Shown: piece by piece, positions 17,218 through 27,081 of the stretch | Numbering within the stretch: position 1 is the stretch's first letter | How the letters are laid out: every line of letters begins with the position of its first letter | From: Rhodothermales bacterium | Lineage (GTDB): Bacteria; Bacteroidota; Rhodothermia; Rhodothermales; UBA10348 | Direction: 5' to 3' | NCBI GenBank assembly: GCA_017643395.1 | Contig: JAEPNP010000001.1 | Location: forward strand, 2,028,189-2,092,188 | DNA length: 64,000 nucleotides | Program-made: the position numbers and the translations under genes | The notes under the pieces: generated by a model | Told to the model about the DNA's origin: nothing | The model's database searches: none | The model's input: only the letters and a program-made list of their open reading frames with translations

Positions 17218-20200
17218 ATGTTGCGTAAATGGGGCGTGTTCGTACTCGCGCTGCTCGCAACGCCTGCACTGGTCCTTGCCCAAAACACGGGTAAGGTCTC
17301 AGGTGTTGTGACGGACGCCGATACCGGCGAACCCTTGCCAGGTGCAAGTGTCGTCGTTGTCGGTACGCAGCTCGGTACGATCAGCGACGTCGATGGGAAT
17401 TATTTCATCATCGGCGTCCCCGTGGGCAGCTACGACATCCAGGCTTCGTTCGTCGGTTTTCAGACGAGCACGGTCGCGGGTGTCGAAGTCAGCTCCGGAT
17501 ACACCCAGGAAGTCAATTTCGTGCTTTCGGCCGGTGTTGAACTCGACGAGATCGTCGTCGAGTACGAGCGGCCGCTCATTCAGAAGGACGCCATTGGTGT
17601 CCCGAAGATTGTAGACGCGGAAGAGATTGTTAACCTGCCCGTTCGAGGCGCCGCTGAGGTTGCCAAGATTCAGGCCGGTGTGGTCAGCCAGGAAGGCTCG
17701 GGCACGCTTAACATCCGAGGTGGTCGTGGCTCTGAAGTCACGTACTACATCGACGGTGTCAAGATTGTCGGTTCCACCTCGCTGCCGCAGGCGGCCATCC
17801 AGGAGCAGGAGATGATCATCGGTAACATCTCGGCCCGCTACGGCGACGCGATGTCCGGTGTCATCAACATCACCACCAAGTCGGGCTCGACTCGCTTCTT
17901 CGGTTCTCTCGAAGGCGTGACGTCGGAATCCCTCGATGAGTTCGGTTACAACCTGGCGTCCGTCGCTCTCGGCGGCCCGGTCGGAGGGGAGAACATCAAC
18001 TTCTTCCTCGCCGCCGAATTCGTTGACGAAGCCGACACGAACCCCCGCTGGATCGGTGAGCTGACCATGACGGACGATGCGCTTGCACAGCTGCAGGCCT
18101 TCCCGAACGTCATGCTCGCGCTCGACGGTGACGGCAACCGCGTCATCATCGACGTGCCGAATACCATTGTCACGGGCGACAAGCTGCCTGTTGACGATGA
18201 CGGCAACGTCCTGGTGTCCAACGGCACGATCACCACCGCCAATGGCGTTGTGATCTCCGTTCCGGAAGGCGTCGAGGCCTCGTCCATCGACCCGGAACTG
18301 CGCGAGTCTGCTGCCTACCTGCAGACCGGTGCGGATGGCGAGTCTCTCGTCGACCGCAATGGCAACACGGTGGCCGAACTGGACCGCTTCAAGAAGGAGC
18401 GCGCCTTCTCCAACTTCGCTCTGAACGGTAACCTGCAGTTCACGCTGCTGGACGATGTGCGTCTGCGCGTCGGCGGCCGTTACGTGACGCGCGGTGGAGA
18501 CACCGGCATCTCGACCCGCGACATGGTGTTCTCGCCGAACACGGCGGACGAGTGGCTCTACAAGGATGCCCAGTTCTTCGCGACGTGGACGCACTACCTG
18601 TCCAACTCGACGTTCTACCAGCTGCAGGTTGACTACACCAACCGCACTGGAGACATCTGGGACCCGGCTTTCTCGAAGTCGCTGGATGACGTGCTCTCCT
18701 ACGGAGACATCGACCACCCGGCGAACGCAATGCTCAAGTGGCCCATGAACCTGGGCTTCACGAGCGAGACCCGCATCGACGACCACGGCACGCCGGACGA
18801 TCCGTCTGACGACACCGAGTTCACCGTTCAGGTCCCGACCTACACCCAGCGCTGGGAAGATGGTCGTGGTGCCAACACGGAGACGGTTGCCAACCTCGTC
18901 ACGCCGGTTGCCGGTCGCTACCACAGCTCCCGCTCCTTCTTCGATACAAACCAGATCCGCTTCCAGGCCACGGCCACGACGCAGATCGGTCTGCATCAGC
19001 TGGAGTTCGGCGGTGAGTTCGAGCAGCAGACCAACCGTTCCTATGCAACAGGCTCGGCCTCTCTGGCCCGCTGGGTTGACGACGCCGACGGCGCCGAAAA
19101 CCTCGCGACCGGCGAGCAGGGCGTGACGCAGTGGACGGACCTGACGTTCGAGCAGATGTCGGCCGGCTACTACGGCTACAACTTCTACGGAACGCGGACC
19201 ACCGACCGTGACGGTCAGGCAGGTTCTACCGACGCGATCGCAGACCGCGCCAACGACTGTGGCGCAGCGGTCTCTTCGGCAGCTCCGGAGGAGTGCTACG
19301 ACATCGCGCCCTGGAAGCCGCTCTACTACGGCGGTTACATCCAGGACAAGATCGAATTCCGGGACATCGTGCTGAACCTCGGCCTGCGCGTCGACGTGTT
19401 TGACAACAACACCCGGGTTCTGGCCGACCGCTACTCGCGTCTGCCGCTGGTCCGCGTCGCCGACGTCGGTGGTGCTCCGGCCAACGTGCCGTCCAACGCC
19501 GCGCCGTACTACAACGGCAACGACGTGATCGGCTACCGCGACACCGACGGTCTCTTCTACGATGCCAACGGTCAGGAAGTACCGGGCGGTGACATCCTGC
19601 TGACGGGCGCCAAGCCCCGCACGACGTCCAACGTGCCGACTTCGGAAGGCTACGAGGACTACGAGCCGCAGGTCACGCTGATGCCCCGTATCGGTGTGTC
19701 CTTCCCGGTCACGAACGAGGCCCTGTTCTTCGCCCGCTACGGCGTGGTGTCGCAGCGTCCGTCCTCGAACAACTTCTCGACGATCGCCTCCTTCGCCCGT
19801 GCGACCGGAACGATCAACAACACGGCCCTCGAGCCCGAGTCCATCACGGAATACGAACTCGGATTCCGCCAGCGCCTGAGCCTTCGCTCGGCCCTGACGA
19901 TCTCCGGTTTCTTCCGCCAGATCGAGAACCTCATTCAGCGTGACGACCTCCGCGAGGCCTTCCCGCAGGGGTACCTGACCTGGGGTAACAAGGACTTCGG
20001 TACGGTGAAAGGTGTCGAGGTTGACTTCGACCTGCGTCGCACCGGCGGCGTCGCCCTGAATGCCAACTACACGCTGGCCTTCGCACAGGGCACGGGTTCG
20101 AATTCGAACACGACCAGCATCATCACCTGGATCGACGAGACCCCGCCGAACTTCATTTCCCCGCTGGACTTTGACCAGCGCCACAAGGTGAACCTGTCTC

Positions 20201-20679
20201 TGGACTACCGCCTTGGCGCAGGAGAAGGTCCGACGGTGTTCGGCGCCAAGCTCTTCGAGAACATGGGCTTCAACATCCTCGGCACGGCTGGCTCCGGCTT
20301 CCCGTATACGCCGCAGGTTGAGCCCTTCTCGATCATCGATTCGAAGGCTCCGGTCCCGTCCGGCGGTATCAACTCCGACCGCATGCCGTGGACCAGTCGT
20401 GTCGACCTTCGCATTGACCGCAAGTTCGCCGCGGGTCAGCGCTCGACGGTTTCTGCATTCCTGTGGGTACAGAACGTGCTCGATCAGGAGAACGTCCAGA
20501 ACGTGTGGCGCGCCACCGGTCTCCCGGGCGATGACGGCTTCCTCTCCACGAGTGGCGGTCAGCAGTTCCTGAGCGGCCAGGTACCGGCAGCCGAGGCGCT
20601 CTACCGGCACCGCACCCGCGGTACCGGCGCCTGGGGTCTCCCGCGCATGACGCGCATCGGTGTGCGTGTCGACTTCTAG
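17218..20679 (+). CDS. TonB-dependent receptor with carboxypeptidase-regulatory-like N-domain
   Basis: A 1153-residue outer-membrane protein. A signal peptide ends near LVLAQ; residues ~22-105 form a CarboxypepD_reg-like domain (GVVTDADTGEPLPGASV); a plug domain follows with VRGAAEVAKIQAGV, NIRGGRGSEVTYYIDGV and ARYGDAMSGVINITTKSG; the rest is a beta-barrel ending in aromatic Phe (GVRVDF), as expected for BAM insertion. Such receptors take up large ligands or act with SusD-like partners, but no SusD is adjacent. The next two genes encode a large secreted protein and a PorV-like protein. Substrate unknown. Many inserted loops rich in Asp/Gly (residues ~290-400) are probably extracellular. Confidence 0.92.
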   Translation: MLRKWGVFVLALLATPALVLAQNTGKVSGVVTDADTGEPLPGASVVVVGTQLGTISDVDGNYFIIGVPVGSYDIQASFVGFQTSTVAGVEVSSGYTQEVNFVLSAGVELDEIVVEYERPLIQKDAIGVPKIVDAEEIVNLPVRGAAEVAKIQAGVVSQEGSGTLNIRGGRGSEVTYYIDGVKIVGSTSLPQAAIQEQEMIIGNISARYGDAMSGVINITTKSGSTRFFGSLEGVTSESLDEFGYNLASVALGGPVGGENINFFLAAEFVDEADTNPRWIGELTMTDDALAQLQAFPNVMLALDGDGNRVIIDVPNTIVTGDKLPVDDDGNVLVSNGTITTANGVVISVPEGVEASSIDPELRESAAYLQTGADGESLVDRNGNTVAELDRFKKERAFSNFALNGNLQFTLLDDVRLRVGGRYVTRGGDTGISTRDMVFSPNTADEWLYKDAQFFATWTHYLSNSTFYQLQVDYTNRTGDIWDPAFSKSLDDVLSYGDIDHPANAMLKWPMNLGFTSETRIDDHGTPDDPSDDTEFTVQVPTYTQRWEDGRGANTETVANLVTPVAGRYHSSRSFFDTNQIRFQATATTQIGLHQLEFGGEFEQQTNRSYATGSASLARWVDDADGAENLATGEQGVTQWTDLTFEQMSAGYYGYNFYGTRTTDRDGQAGSTDAIADRANDCGAAVSSAAPEECYDIAPWKPLYYGGYIQDKIEFRDIVLNLGLRVDVFDNNTRVLADRYSRLPLVRVADVGGAPANVPSNAAPYYNGNDVIGYRDTDGLFYDANGQEVPGGDILLTGAKPRTTSNVPTSEGYEDYEPQVTLMPRIGVSFPVTNEALFFARYGVVSQRPSSNNFSTIASFARATGTINNTALEPESITEYELGFRQRLSLRSALTISGFFRQIENLIQRDDLREAFPQGYLTWGNKDFGTVKGVEVDFDLRRTGGVALNANYTLAFAQGTGSNSNTTSIITWIDETPPNFISPLDFDQRHKVNLSLDYRLGAGEGPTVFGAKLFENMGFNILGTAGSGFPYTPQVEPFSIIDSKAPVPSGGINSDRMPWTSRVDLRIDRKFAAGQRSTVSAFLWVQNVLDQENVQNVWRATGLPGDDGFLSTSGGQQFLSGQVPAAEALYRHRTRGTGAWGLPRMTRIGVRVDF

Positions 20680-20689
20680 AGATTCTCGG

Positions 20690-20715
20690 ATCCGGGGTCC
20701 TCAGGGACCCCGGAT
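20690..20715 (+). other. 11-bp intercistronic stem-loop
   Basis: ATCCGGGGTCC, loop TCAG, GGACCCCGGAT is a perfect 11-bp stem just after the TonB receptor stop. No U-run follows, so full intrinsic termination is unlikely. It is better explained as a 3'-end stabiliser or partial terminator that sets the ratio between receptor and downstream secreted protein. Confidence 0.6.
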
Positions 20716-20761
20716 ACCGGACTCATCACGAAATCGACGCGTAGTCTAAACACGGACAGAC

Positions 20762-23700
20762 ATGCACTACAGAAAACTTTCTCTCTTCGTTCTTGCCGTT
20801 GTGCTCGGCCTGATCGCGGTTCCCGCGCAGGCTCAGAGCACCGGTACGTGCGAGGCGGCGATTGGCGAGGCCTTCCTCGACATCAACAACGTCCGCGCGC
20901 GTATTCTGAACAACGGTAACCTGTTCTGGCGTGGTTCGCCCCACGTCTACAACGTTCCGAAGGGCGGTCCTTCCAACGCGATCTTTGCATCGGGTATCTG
21001 GATGGGCGGCCTCGTTAATGGTCAGCTCCGCCTCGCAGGCTCCACCTACGGGCCGTACGAGTTCTGGGCAGGCCCCCTCAATGACGACGGCACTCCGCCG
21101 GCCTCCTGTGATCCGTACGATCGCGTCTGGAAGGTCTCCAAGGAAGACGTGGTCAACTACGACGGTACCGGCGTCGCCACCCCTGACCTTCAGGACTGGC
21201 CCACCGGTCTCGGCGCTCCGACGCTTGACGCCAACGGCGATCTGATCGACCTCGTCGACCAGCCCCTGGCCTCCCGCGTGGATCGCAAGGTCAACCTCGG
21301 CGCCGGCGAGCGCCCGGCCATTCTTGGCGACCAGATGCTCTGGTGGATCATGAATGACCGCGGCAACGTGCACACGCGTACCGATACGCCCCCGATGGGC
21401 GTTGAGGCACATGTGTCAGCGTTTGCCTTCAACACGGCTGGTGCCATTGGCAACACCACCTTCTACAAGTACCGCATCTTCTACAAGGGCTCGGTGCCGC
21501 TGGAGCAGACCTACATGGGCATCTTCTCCGACCCGGACCTTGGTAACTTCGACGACGACTACGTCGGTTGTGACACGACGCTCGGTATGGGCTTCGTCTA
21601 CAACGCAGACAACGACGACGAAGGCGGTGAAGGCTACGGTGACGCGCCTCCGGCTGCCGGCTACGACTTCTTCCAGGGCCCGCTCGTAACCGATGACGGC
21701 ATCGACAACGACGAGGACGGCGAAGTTGACGAGGAAGGCGAACGTCTGAAAATGACGGCCTTTGGCTTCTACAACAACGGCGGTGGTGTGATCGGTGACC
21801 CGGGTAACGGCGCCGACATGTATAACTACATGCGCGGTCGTTGGAAAGATGGTCAGCGCTTCACCTTTGGTGGCAACGGTCGCGACTTCTCGAACATCCC
21901 GACCTCCTTCCAATTCCCGGGCAACCCGCCCGAGTTCTGGAGCGAGTTCAACTCGGATGGCCAGGGAACCGCTATCGCCCCGGCCGACCGTCGTTTCATC
22001 ATGGCGACCGGTCCGTTCACCATCCGTCCGAATGACGAGCAGGAGATCGTATTCGGTATCGTTACCTCCTTCGGTGACGACAACATCGATTCGGTCGACA
22101 AGATGAAGGCAGACGACCTGCTCGCGCAGGCCGTGTTCGACATCAACTTCGAACTGCCCTCACCTCCGGCCGCACCGCGCGTGACGACCACGGCCAAGGA
22201 TGGCTCCATCCTGATTGAGTGGGGCTACCGCCCGACCGACAACAACTACCTCGACGCGTACAACGTGATCGACCCGCTCCTCTCCGAGGACGTGACCGAC
22301 AACGACTACAACTTCGAGGGTTACAATGTCTACCAGTACGCCTCGCGTGCTGACCAGACGGGCAAGCTGCTCGCCACCTATGACAAGGTGAACGGCATCA
22401 AGCGTGTGATCGAGGGTAACGAGATCACGTTCGTCACAGCTGAAGGCAACGACACCGGCGTGTTGCACTACCACGAGGTGGGCGGTCTGACCAACTACCA
22501 GACCTACTACTTCGGCGTGCAGGCCTACGCCTACAATGCGACCTCCGGTCAGAAGGTGTACGCCGGCCCGATCAACCGTTTCTCGGTTGTGCCGAGCCGC
22601 TCGGACATCGTGACCACCAGTGAGGCGGAAGCCTTCGCTGCGGTCGCGGCTGCCAACATTGCCGCCGGTACCGCTTCCATCGAGGGCGCTGTAGCCGAGG
22701 GAAATATTGGTAACGGCGGTGCTGGACTGAACGTTATCAACCCCGCTATGGTGACGGGTCTCGACTACTCGGTCGAGTTCTTCGCCGTCGAGGTCGAGGA
22801 CGACGGTCACAAGGCCGGCAAGCGTGACGACGACGAGACCGCACAGTTCGTGCGCGACTCGGCTCAGAAGTCCGCAGCCAAGATGGTCACCACCTATGAC
22901 GTCAACCGCTCGGACGGCACGAAAGTGTTTGACGGTGCGCTGGCCGTTGCCCAGACGGGCAAAGGTGCTCCGGAAGGCATCGACGTGGTTCAGTTCGACG
23001 GTCTCTCGCTCAACATCGCGGGCGCCCCGAACGGCTTCCTGGACTTCCTGATCGTGGCCAATGCCAACGGTCCGCTTGCTACGCCTCAGGGCGCCGCAGC
23101 TGACTGGGAAGGCTTCCCGATCCCGAGCCGCCCGGATGGCGACTCCCAGGCTACCACTGACGGCCAGTGGATGATTGCTACCGGCATGTCCGGCGGCTGT
23201 CTTGGTGGCGACTGTGGTCCCCTCGCATCGTTCATCGACCGTTCGGTGACGCAGCGTGGCGGCTGGGACGTGATCGTGCCTTACGACTGGGAGATCCGCT
23301 TCACTTACGAAGCTGACAACTATGCCTGGTCACCCTGGTCCACTGGCGGCCCGTTCGTGAACGTGCCTTACGAACTGTGGCGCACTGGCATTGCCACTCC
23401 GGATGATCCGAGTGACGACCTTCGCTTCACGTCGTTCTTCTTCGACCTGGAAGACAACGCACGGTTTACGCTGTTTGACGACGACCACGCTACGTCGGGT
23501 GCGCTCAACGACCCGTACACGGACTGGATCTACTGGTACGCTCCGAATGACGAGACGCCCGGTGAGGGTGGCTACCAGGCCTGGGTGGCTTCTGCATTGG
23601 CAGGTGGCGATCCTGGTGACGTAGGCACGCACACGTTCGGCCGCATGGTCTTCATGGACTGGAACGGTGGCACCACCGCCTATGTGGATGGCGGCGGCTC

Positions 23701-24166
23701 TACGCCGTTCCCGGGTGTGGATGCACTGCCTGAGGCAGGCTCGGTGTTCCGGATCAATACCACCAAGCCGAACCAGCCGGGCGACACGTTTGCGTTGTCG
23801 ACTGCCGGACTCGGCGCTCGCGCCCAGACCACGGATGAAGCGATTGCAGGTCTCGAAGAGATCGGCATCACGCCGAACCCGTACAAAGGTGCTTCCGCGT
23901 ACGAAGTGAGCCAGCTGGTTGACCAGGTCCGCTTCACCAACATGCCCCCGCAGGCTACCATTCGGGTGTTCAGCCTGAACGGTACCCTCATCACCACCCT
24001 CGAGAAGAACAGCTCCGACAAGTTTTTCCCCTGGGATCTGACGACTGAAGAAGGTCTGCCCATCGCCTCGGGCATGTACATCATTCACATTGATGTACCC
24101 AACCTTGGCGAGAAGGTGATCAAATTCGGTGTCGTCAAGAAGCGTGTGCAGCTCAACGCTTTCTAA
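20762..24166 (+). CDS. large secreted protein with C-terminal sorting-like domain
   Basis: An 1134-residue protein with a Sec signal peptide ending at PAQAQ. The body is beta-rich without catalytic motifs that I recognise; residues ~465-640 resemble fibronectin-type III strands (APRVTTTAKDGSILIEWGY ... GYNVYQYA). The last ~90 residues (ITPNPYKGAS ... TIRVFSLNGTLITTLEKN ... ASGMYIIHIDV) look like the FlgD-type/T9SS type A C-terminal domain that sends proteins through the type IX system. The ATG at 20762 follows the hairpin at 20690. Co-occurrence with a TonB receptor and a PorV-like protein suggests an outer-membrane or cell-surface assembly. Function unknown. Confidence 0.8.
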   Translation: MHYRKLSLFVLAVVLGLIAVPAQAQSTGTCEAAIGEAFLDINNVRARILNNGNLFWRGSPHVYNVPKGGPSNAIFASGIWMGGLVNGQLRLAGSTYGPYEFWAGPLNDDGTPPASCDPYDRVWKVSKEDVVNYDGTGVATPDLQDWPTGLGAPTLDANGDLIDLVDQPLASRVDRKVNLGAGERPAILGDQMLWWIMNDRGNVHTRTDTPPMGVEAHVSAFAFNTAGAIGNTTFYKYRIFYKGSVPLEQTYMGIFSDPDLGNFDDDYVGCDTTLGMGFVYNADNDDEGGEGYGDAPPAAGYDFFQGPLVTDDGIDNDEDGEVDEEGERLKMTAFGFYNNGGGVIGDPGNGADMYNYMRGRWKDGQRFTFGGNGRDFSNIPTSFQFPGNPPEFWSEFNSDGQGTAIAPADRRFIMATGPFTIRPNDEQEIVFGIVTSFGDDNIDSVDKMKADDLLAQAVFDINFELPSPPAAPRVTTTAKDGSILIEWGYRPTDNNYLDAYNVIDPLLSEDVTDNDYNFEGYNVYQYASRADQTGKLLATYDKVNGIKRVIEGNEITFVTAEGNDTGVLHYHEVGGLTNYQTYYFGVQAYAYNATSGQKVYAGPINRFSVVPSRSDIVTTSEAEAFAAVAAANIAAGTASIEGAVAEGNIGNGGAGLNVINPAMVTGLDYSVEFFAVEVEDDGHKAGKRDDDETAQFVRDSAQKSAAKMVTTYDVNRSDGTKVFDGALAVAQTGKGAPEGIDVVQFDGLSLNIAGAPNGFLDFLIVANANGPLATPQGAAADWEGFPIPSRPDGDSQATTDGQWMIATGMSGGCLGGDCGPLASFIDRSVTQRGGWDVIVPYDWEIRFTYEADNYAWSPWSTGGPFVNVPYELWRTGIATPDDPSDDLRFTSFFFDLEDNARFTLFDDDHATSGALNDPYTDWIYWYAPNDETPGEGGYQAWVASALAGGDPGDVGTHTFGRMVFMDWNGGTTAYVDGGGSTPFPGVDALPEAGSVFRINTTKPNQPGDTFALSTAGLGARAQTTDEAIAGLEEIGITPNPYKGASAYEVSQLVDQVRFTNMPPQATIRVFSLNGTLITTLEKNSSDKFFPWDLTTEEGLPIASGMYIIHIDVPNLGEKVIKFGVVKKRVQLNAF

Positions 24167-24179
24167 AGCGAAACGGAAC

Positions 24180-24201
24180 GGGCCCCGGGTCTCCGGGGCC
24201 C
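24180..24201 (+). other. 9-bp intercistronic stem-loop
   Basis: GGGCCCCGG, loop GTCT, CCGGGGCCC is a perfect 9-bp GC stem right after the secreted-protein stop, again with a tetraloop and no U-tract. It parallels the hairpin at 20690 in the previous gap, which suggests a designed series of mRNA punctuation signals in this operon. Confidence 0.6.
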
Positions 24202-24254
24202 CGACCGGACTGCACACCGACACCCACGGAAAAGACTAACGGAGGAATTCCGAT

Positions 24255-25289
24255 ATGAAACGCAACATTCTGCTTGGGCTCGTGATCGTGTCCATGCTGG
24301 GGCTTTCCGCGATGGATGCGTACGCCGGCGACAAAAAGCGCCGCGGTACCGCCGGAGCGTCGCAGCTGCTGATCCCAGTGACTGCGCGCAACGCCTCGCT
24401 GGGGTCGTCGGCCACGAGCGGTCTCAATGACCTGATGGGTCTGGAGGCTATTTATTCCAACCCCGCCGGCCTGGTTAACACCCAGGGCACGGGCGCCATC
24501 TTCAGCCGGATGGAGTACGTCGCCGACATCGGCGTCAACTACTTCGGCGTGGCGCAGAACTTCGGTCAGAGCTCTCTGGCCTTCACCGTGACCTCCTGGG
24601 ACTTCGGAGCCATTCCGAAGCAGACCGAAACGTCGCCTGAAGTCTCTTCAGTGACCTACGACGCTTCGTTCGTGACGGCTGGTCTCACCTACGCCCGCCA
24701 GTTCACCGACCGTATTGCGGCCGGTGCTACACTGAAGGTCGTCACCGAGTCCATCGACGATGTCTCCGGCTCTGCCGTAGCCGTTGATGCCGGTATGACC
24801 TACGTGGTTGGCGAGTCTGGCCTGCGCCTCGGCGTGAGCCTGAAGAACATCGGCACCGAGCTGTCCTACAGCGGTGTTGGTCTGACCCGTCAGACCCGCA
24901 TCCCGGGACAGGCTCCGGACGCTACCAACAACGCGCTCGTGATCGAGAGCGAAGGCGTGGAGCTTCCGTCGCTGCTGAACTTCGGTGTGGCCTACACACG
25001 GGAGATGGGCGCTGGCGCGCTCGTAACCGTGCTGGGCAACTTCCGCTCGAACTCGTTCGACCAGGACCAGTACTCGGGTGGCATCGAAGTCAATCTCTTC
25101 GAGATGCTCGACCTGCGTGGCGGCTTCGAGGTGATTCCGGATCAGGATCTGTCCATGTTCACCGGCGCCAACTTCGGTGCCGGTCTGAACGTGGAGTTCG
25201 GTGGAACCATGCTCCACCTGGACTACGCCTACCGGGCCACGGACTTCTTTGACAACGTCCAGATGTTCACGCTCGGAGTCGACCTGTAG
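24255..25289 (+). CDS. PorV/PorQ-family outer-membrane protein
   Basis: A 344-residue beta-barrel protein with a signal peptide ending near DAYAG. The N-terminal segment (PVTARNASLGSSATSGLND ... EAIYSNPAGL) is the diagnostic start of the PorV/PorQ/FadL-like family, and the C-terminus ends in alternating strands (TLGVDL). PorV shuttles T9SS cargo from the translocon to the attachment complex; whether this copy is the genuine PorV or a paralogue cannot be told. A GGAGG Shine-Dalgarno (24241-24245) precedes the ATG. It closes the three-gene unit and is followed by a terminator. Confidence 0.88.
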   Translation: MKRNILLGLVIVSMLGLSAMDAYAGDKKRRGTAGASQLLIPVTARNASLGSSATSGLNDLMGLEAIYSNPAGLVNTQGTGAIFSRMEYVADIGVNYFGVAQNFGQSSLAFTVTSWDFGAIPKQTETSPEVSSVTYDASFVTAGLTYARQFTDRIAAGATLKVVTESIDDVSGSAVAVDAGMTYVVGESGLRLGVSLKNIGTELSYSGVGLTRQTRIPGQAPDATNNALVIESEGVELPSLLNFGVAYTREMGAGALVTVLGNFRSNSFDQDQYSGGIEVNLFEMLDLRGGFEVIPDQDLSMFTGANFGAGLNVEFGGTMLHLDYAYRATDFFDNVQMFTLGVDL

Positions 25290-25324
25290 ACCCCTTGTGT
25301 AGACTCTGAATGTGAGTCCTTTTG

Positions 25325-25355
25325 AAAGGGCCGGCCCCGACGGGGTCGGCCCTTT
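25325..25355 (+). terminator. intrinsic terminator after the PorV-like gene
   Basis: A 14-bp stem (AAAGGGCCGGCCCC / GGGGTCGGCCCTTT, one G-T wobble) with loop GAC is flanked by A- and T-runs. It lies 35 bases after the stop and ends the TonB-receptor operon. Its position shows that the downstream gene begins at 25417 and not at an upstream in-frame GTG that would read through the stem. Confidence 0.85.
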
Positions 25356-25416
25356 CTCATGGGGGCAATTTCCGCGGCCGATTGCACCTTTCGCTGTAAT
25401 CGGCGTTACTGACGTG

Positions 25417-27081
25417 ATGCGCCTCATTGCGCTCATAGCCCTTCTGGTGGCCTCTCCTGCGACACTGCATGGGCAGGCGCTGGCACTGCGCGTCGCGACG
25501 GAGACGCAGCAGCTACAGACAAGCTCTCACGGCATCGGGGTGTCGGCGTTCGACATCGATCGTGACGGCCTGCCAGACATTACCATCGCCGCCTGGGAAG
25601 GGGCGTCGCGTGTGTTTCTCAACGCCGGGAACGGCACGTTCGATGAGATCACGCACCGGTTCGACTTGCCGGTGGGCGGCACGGCCATCGCCCTCTGGTC
25701 CGATGTCAACGGGGATGGCACCCCGGACCTGTTTGTCGGGCAGGGGCGAGACGGAGAAAACCGTCTCCTGCTCGGCCGGTCTGACGGCACATGGACCTCG
25801 GCCCCGGAGTGGGGCGTGCGCCCTGATGCGGTGGTCGGCTCTGGCGCGTTCGGCGACTTTGACAGCGACGGGTACGTGGACCTGTTTCTGGCCGTTCAGG
25901 GAGGCTGTGATCTGCTCTACCGGAATGTGGACGGGCAGCGCTTTGAGGACGTGACGGCGCTGCACGGCGTTTCCGGCGATTGCGTTTCCAAGCCCATGCA
26001 GGCAGTGTGGATTGACTTCGACAAGGATCTCGACCTGGACCTGCTGGCCACGCACGATCTCGATGTGGAAAGTCGCCTCCACCTCAATGACGGCACGGGG
26101 GTCTGGCCAGACGTCGCGCAGGACAACGGCATGGCCTACGTCGGTCCGGGCAGCAGCATGGGCATCGCCTGGGGCGATACGAATCTGGACGGCCACCTGG
26201 ACGCCTACATCTCCCGGATTGAGTTCGGCGGCCTGTACATGAACCGAGGTAACAACACCTTCTCCGATGAGGCCAGTGCTCTGGGCGCAGAAGTCAACGG
26301 AGTCTCCTGGGGTGTGTTGTTTGTCGATCTGGACAATGACCGGGACGAAGACCTCTTCGTCAACTCAACCTCCGCGTGGAATAACGAGCCTCCCCTCCTG
26401 TGGGAGAACCGGGACGCCTACTTCTTCGATGTCGGCATGGACTTCATTCGAGGTGGCAAGGGTGCGGCGGCGGCGGACTTCGACCTCGACGGAAGGGTGG
26501 ATATCGCCTATGTCGCAAACGGAGGAGAGAACGGCGTGCTGATGAATACCAGCGAGGCTCCCGGCAACTCCCTGAGTCTGCGTCTGCTCGGTTCAGCCAC
26601 CAATCGTTTTGCCATTGGAGCCCGGGTAGAGGTGCACGCCGGAGGCCAGCGAATGACCCGGTTCGTGAGCGGCGGAGACAGCTACAACTCGCAGTCCTCG
26701 GATATCCTGCACGTGGGTCTGGGTGATGCCGGGCACGCTGATTCCGTGGTGGTCTGGTGGCCCGAACGCACCGTCGACACGTACTACAATCTGTCAGCTA
26801 ATCGTCGGCATGATCTGTTGCAGGCGGGCGCGACGACCACTACCAGCACCCCGGCGCCTTCAGCTCTGGACCTCTGGCCAAACCCTGCACACGGAATGGT
26901 GCATGCGACTGGCGTTGATGCCGGCGCTCAGGTGCGGCTGTTCGACGTTTTGGGGCGGCAGGTGCAGCACGTCGCTGTCTCCGGTGGGCGCGTCACGCTC
27001 TCAGGACTTGCCCCCGGCCTGTACGTGGTAGTGGTACAGTCGGGGGGACTTCAGGAGCGGAGACTGTTTGTCTCCCATTAG
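25417..27081 (+). CDS. ASPIC/FG-GAP protein with T9SS sorting domain
   Basis: About 554 residues. A signal peptide (MRLIALIALLVASPATLHGQA) is followed by FG-GAP/VCBS repeats with DIDRDGL, DVNGDGT, DFDSDGY, DLDNDRD and DFDLDGR loops (residues ~35-370), an ASPIC/UnbV domain (FAIGARVEVHAGGQ ... VVVWWPERTVDTY, ~385-475) and a T9SS type A C-terminal domain (LWPNPAHG ... RLFDVLGRQV ... LAPGLYVV). It is therefore probably secreted by the type IX system. The ATG after the upstream terminator is chosen. The stop overlaps that of the convergent paralogue by 4 bases. Confidence 0.88.
   Translation: MRLIALIALLVASPATLHGQALALRVATETQQLQTSSHGIGVSAFDIDRDGLPDITIAAWEGASRVFLNAGNGTFDEITHRFDLPVGGTAIALWSDVNGDGTPDLFVGQGRDGENRLLLGRSDGTWTSAPEWGVRPDAVVGSGAFGDFDSDGYVDLFLAVQGGCDLLYRNVDGQRFEDVTALHGVSGDCVSKPMQAVWIDFDKDLDLDLLATHDLDVESRLHLNDGTGVWPDVAQDNGMAYVGPGSSMGIAWGDTNLDGHLDAYISRIEFGGLYMNRGNNTFSDEASALGAEVNGVSWGVLFVDLDNDRDEDLFVNSTSAWNNEPPLLWENRDAYFFDVGMDFIRGGKGAAAADFDLDGRVDIAYVANGGENGVLMNTSEAPGNSLSLRLLGSATNRFAIGARVEVHAGGQRMTRFVSGGDSYNSQSSDILHVGLGDAGHADSVVVWWPERTVDTYYNLSANRRHDLLQAGATTTTSTPAPSALDLWPNPAHGMVHATGVDAGAQVRLFDVLGRQVQHVAVSGGRVTLSGLAPGLYVVVVQSGGLQERRLFVSH

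Noticed and set aside
16959..17228. 89-residue frame in the long leader overlapping the receptor start
   Set aside because: No family, no ribosome-binding site, and the strong Shine-Dalgarno and hairpins belong to the receptor. It could still be a translated leader, but nothing supports this.
17299..20610. 1103-residue open frame on the minus strand inside the TonB receptor
   Set aside because: It is antisense to a clear receptor with signal peptide, plug and barrel. Its composition (Arg/Val/Asp/Glu-rich, no domain) is the expected reverse reading of GC-rich codons.
25312..25416. Upstream start for the ASPIC/T9SS protein at 25417
   Set aside because: The added 35 codons read through the intrinsic terminator and displace the signal peptide from the N-terminus.
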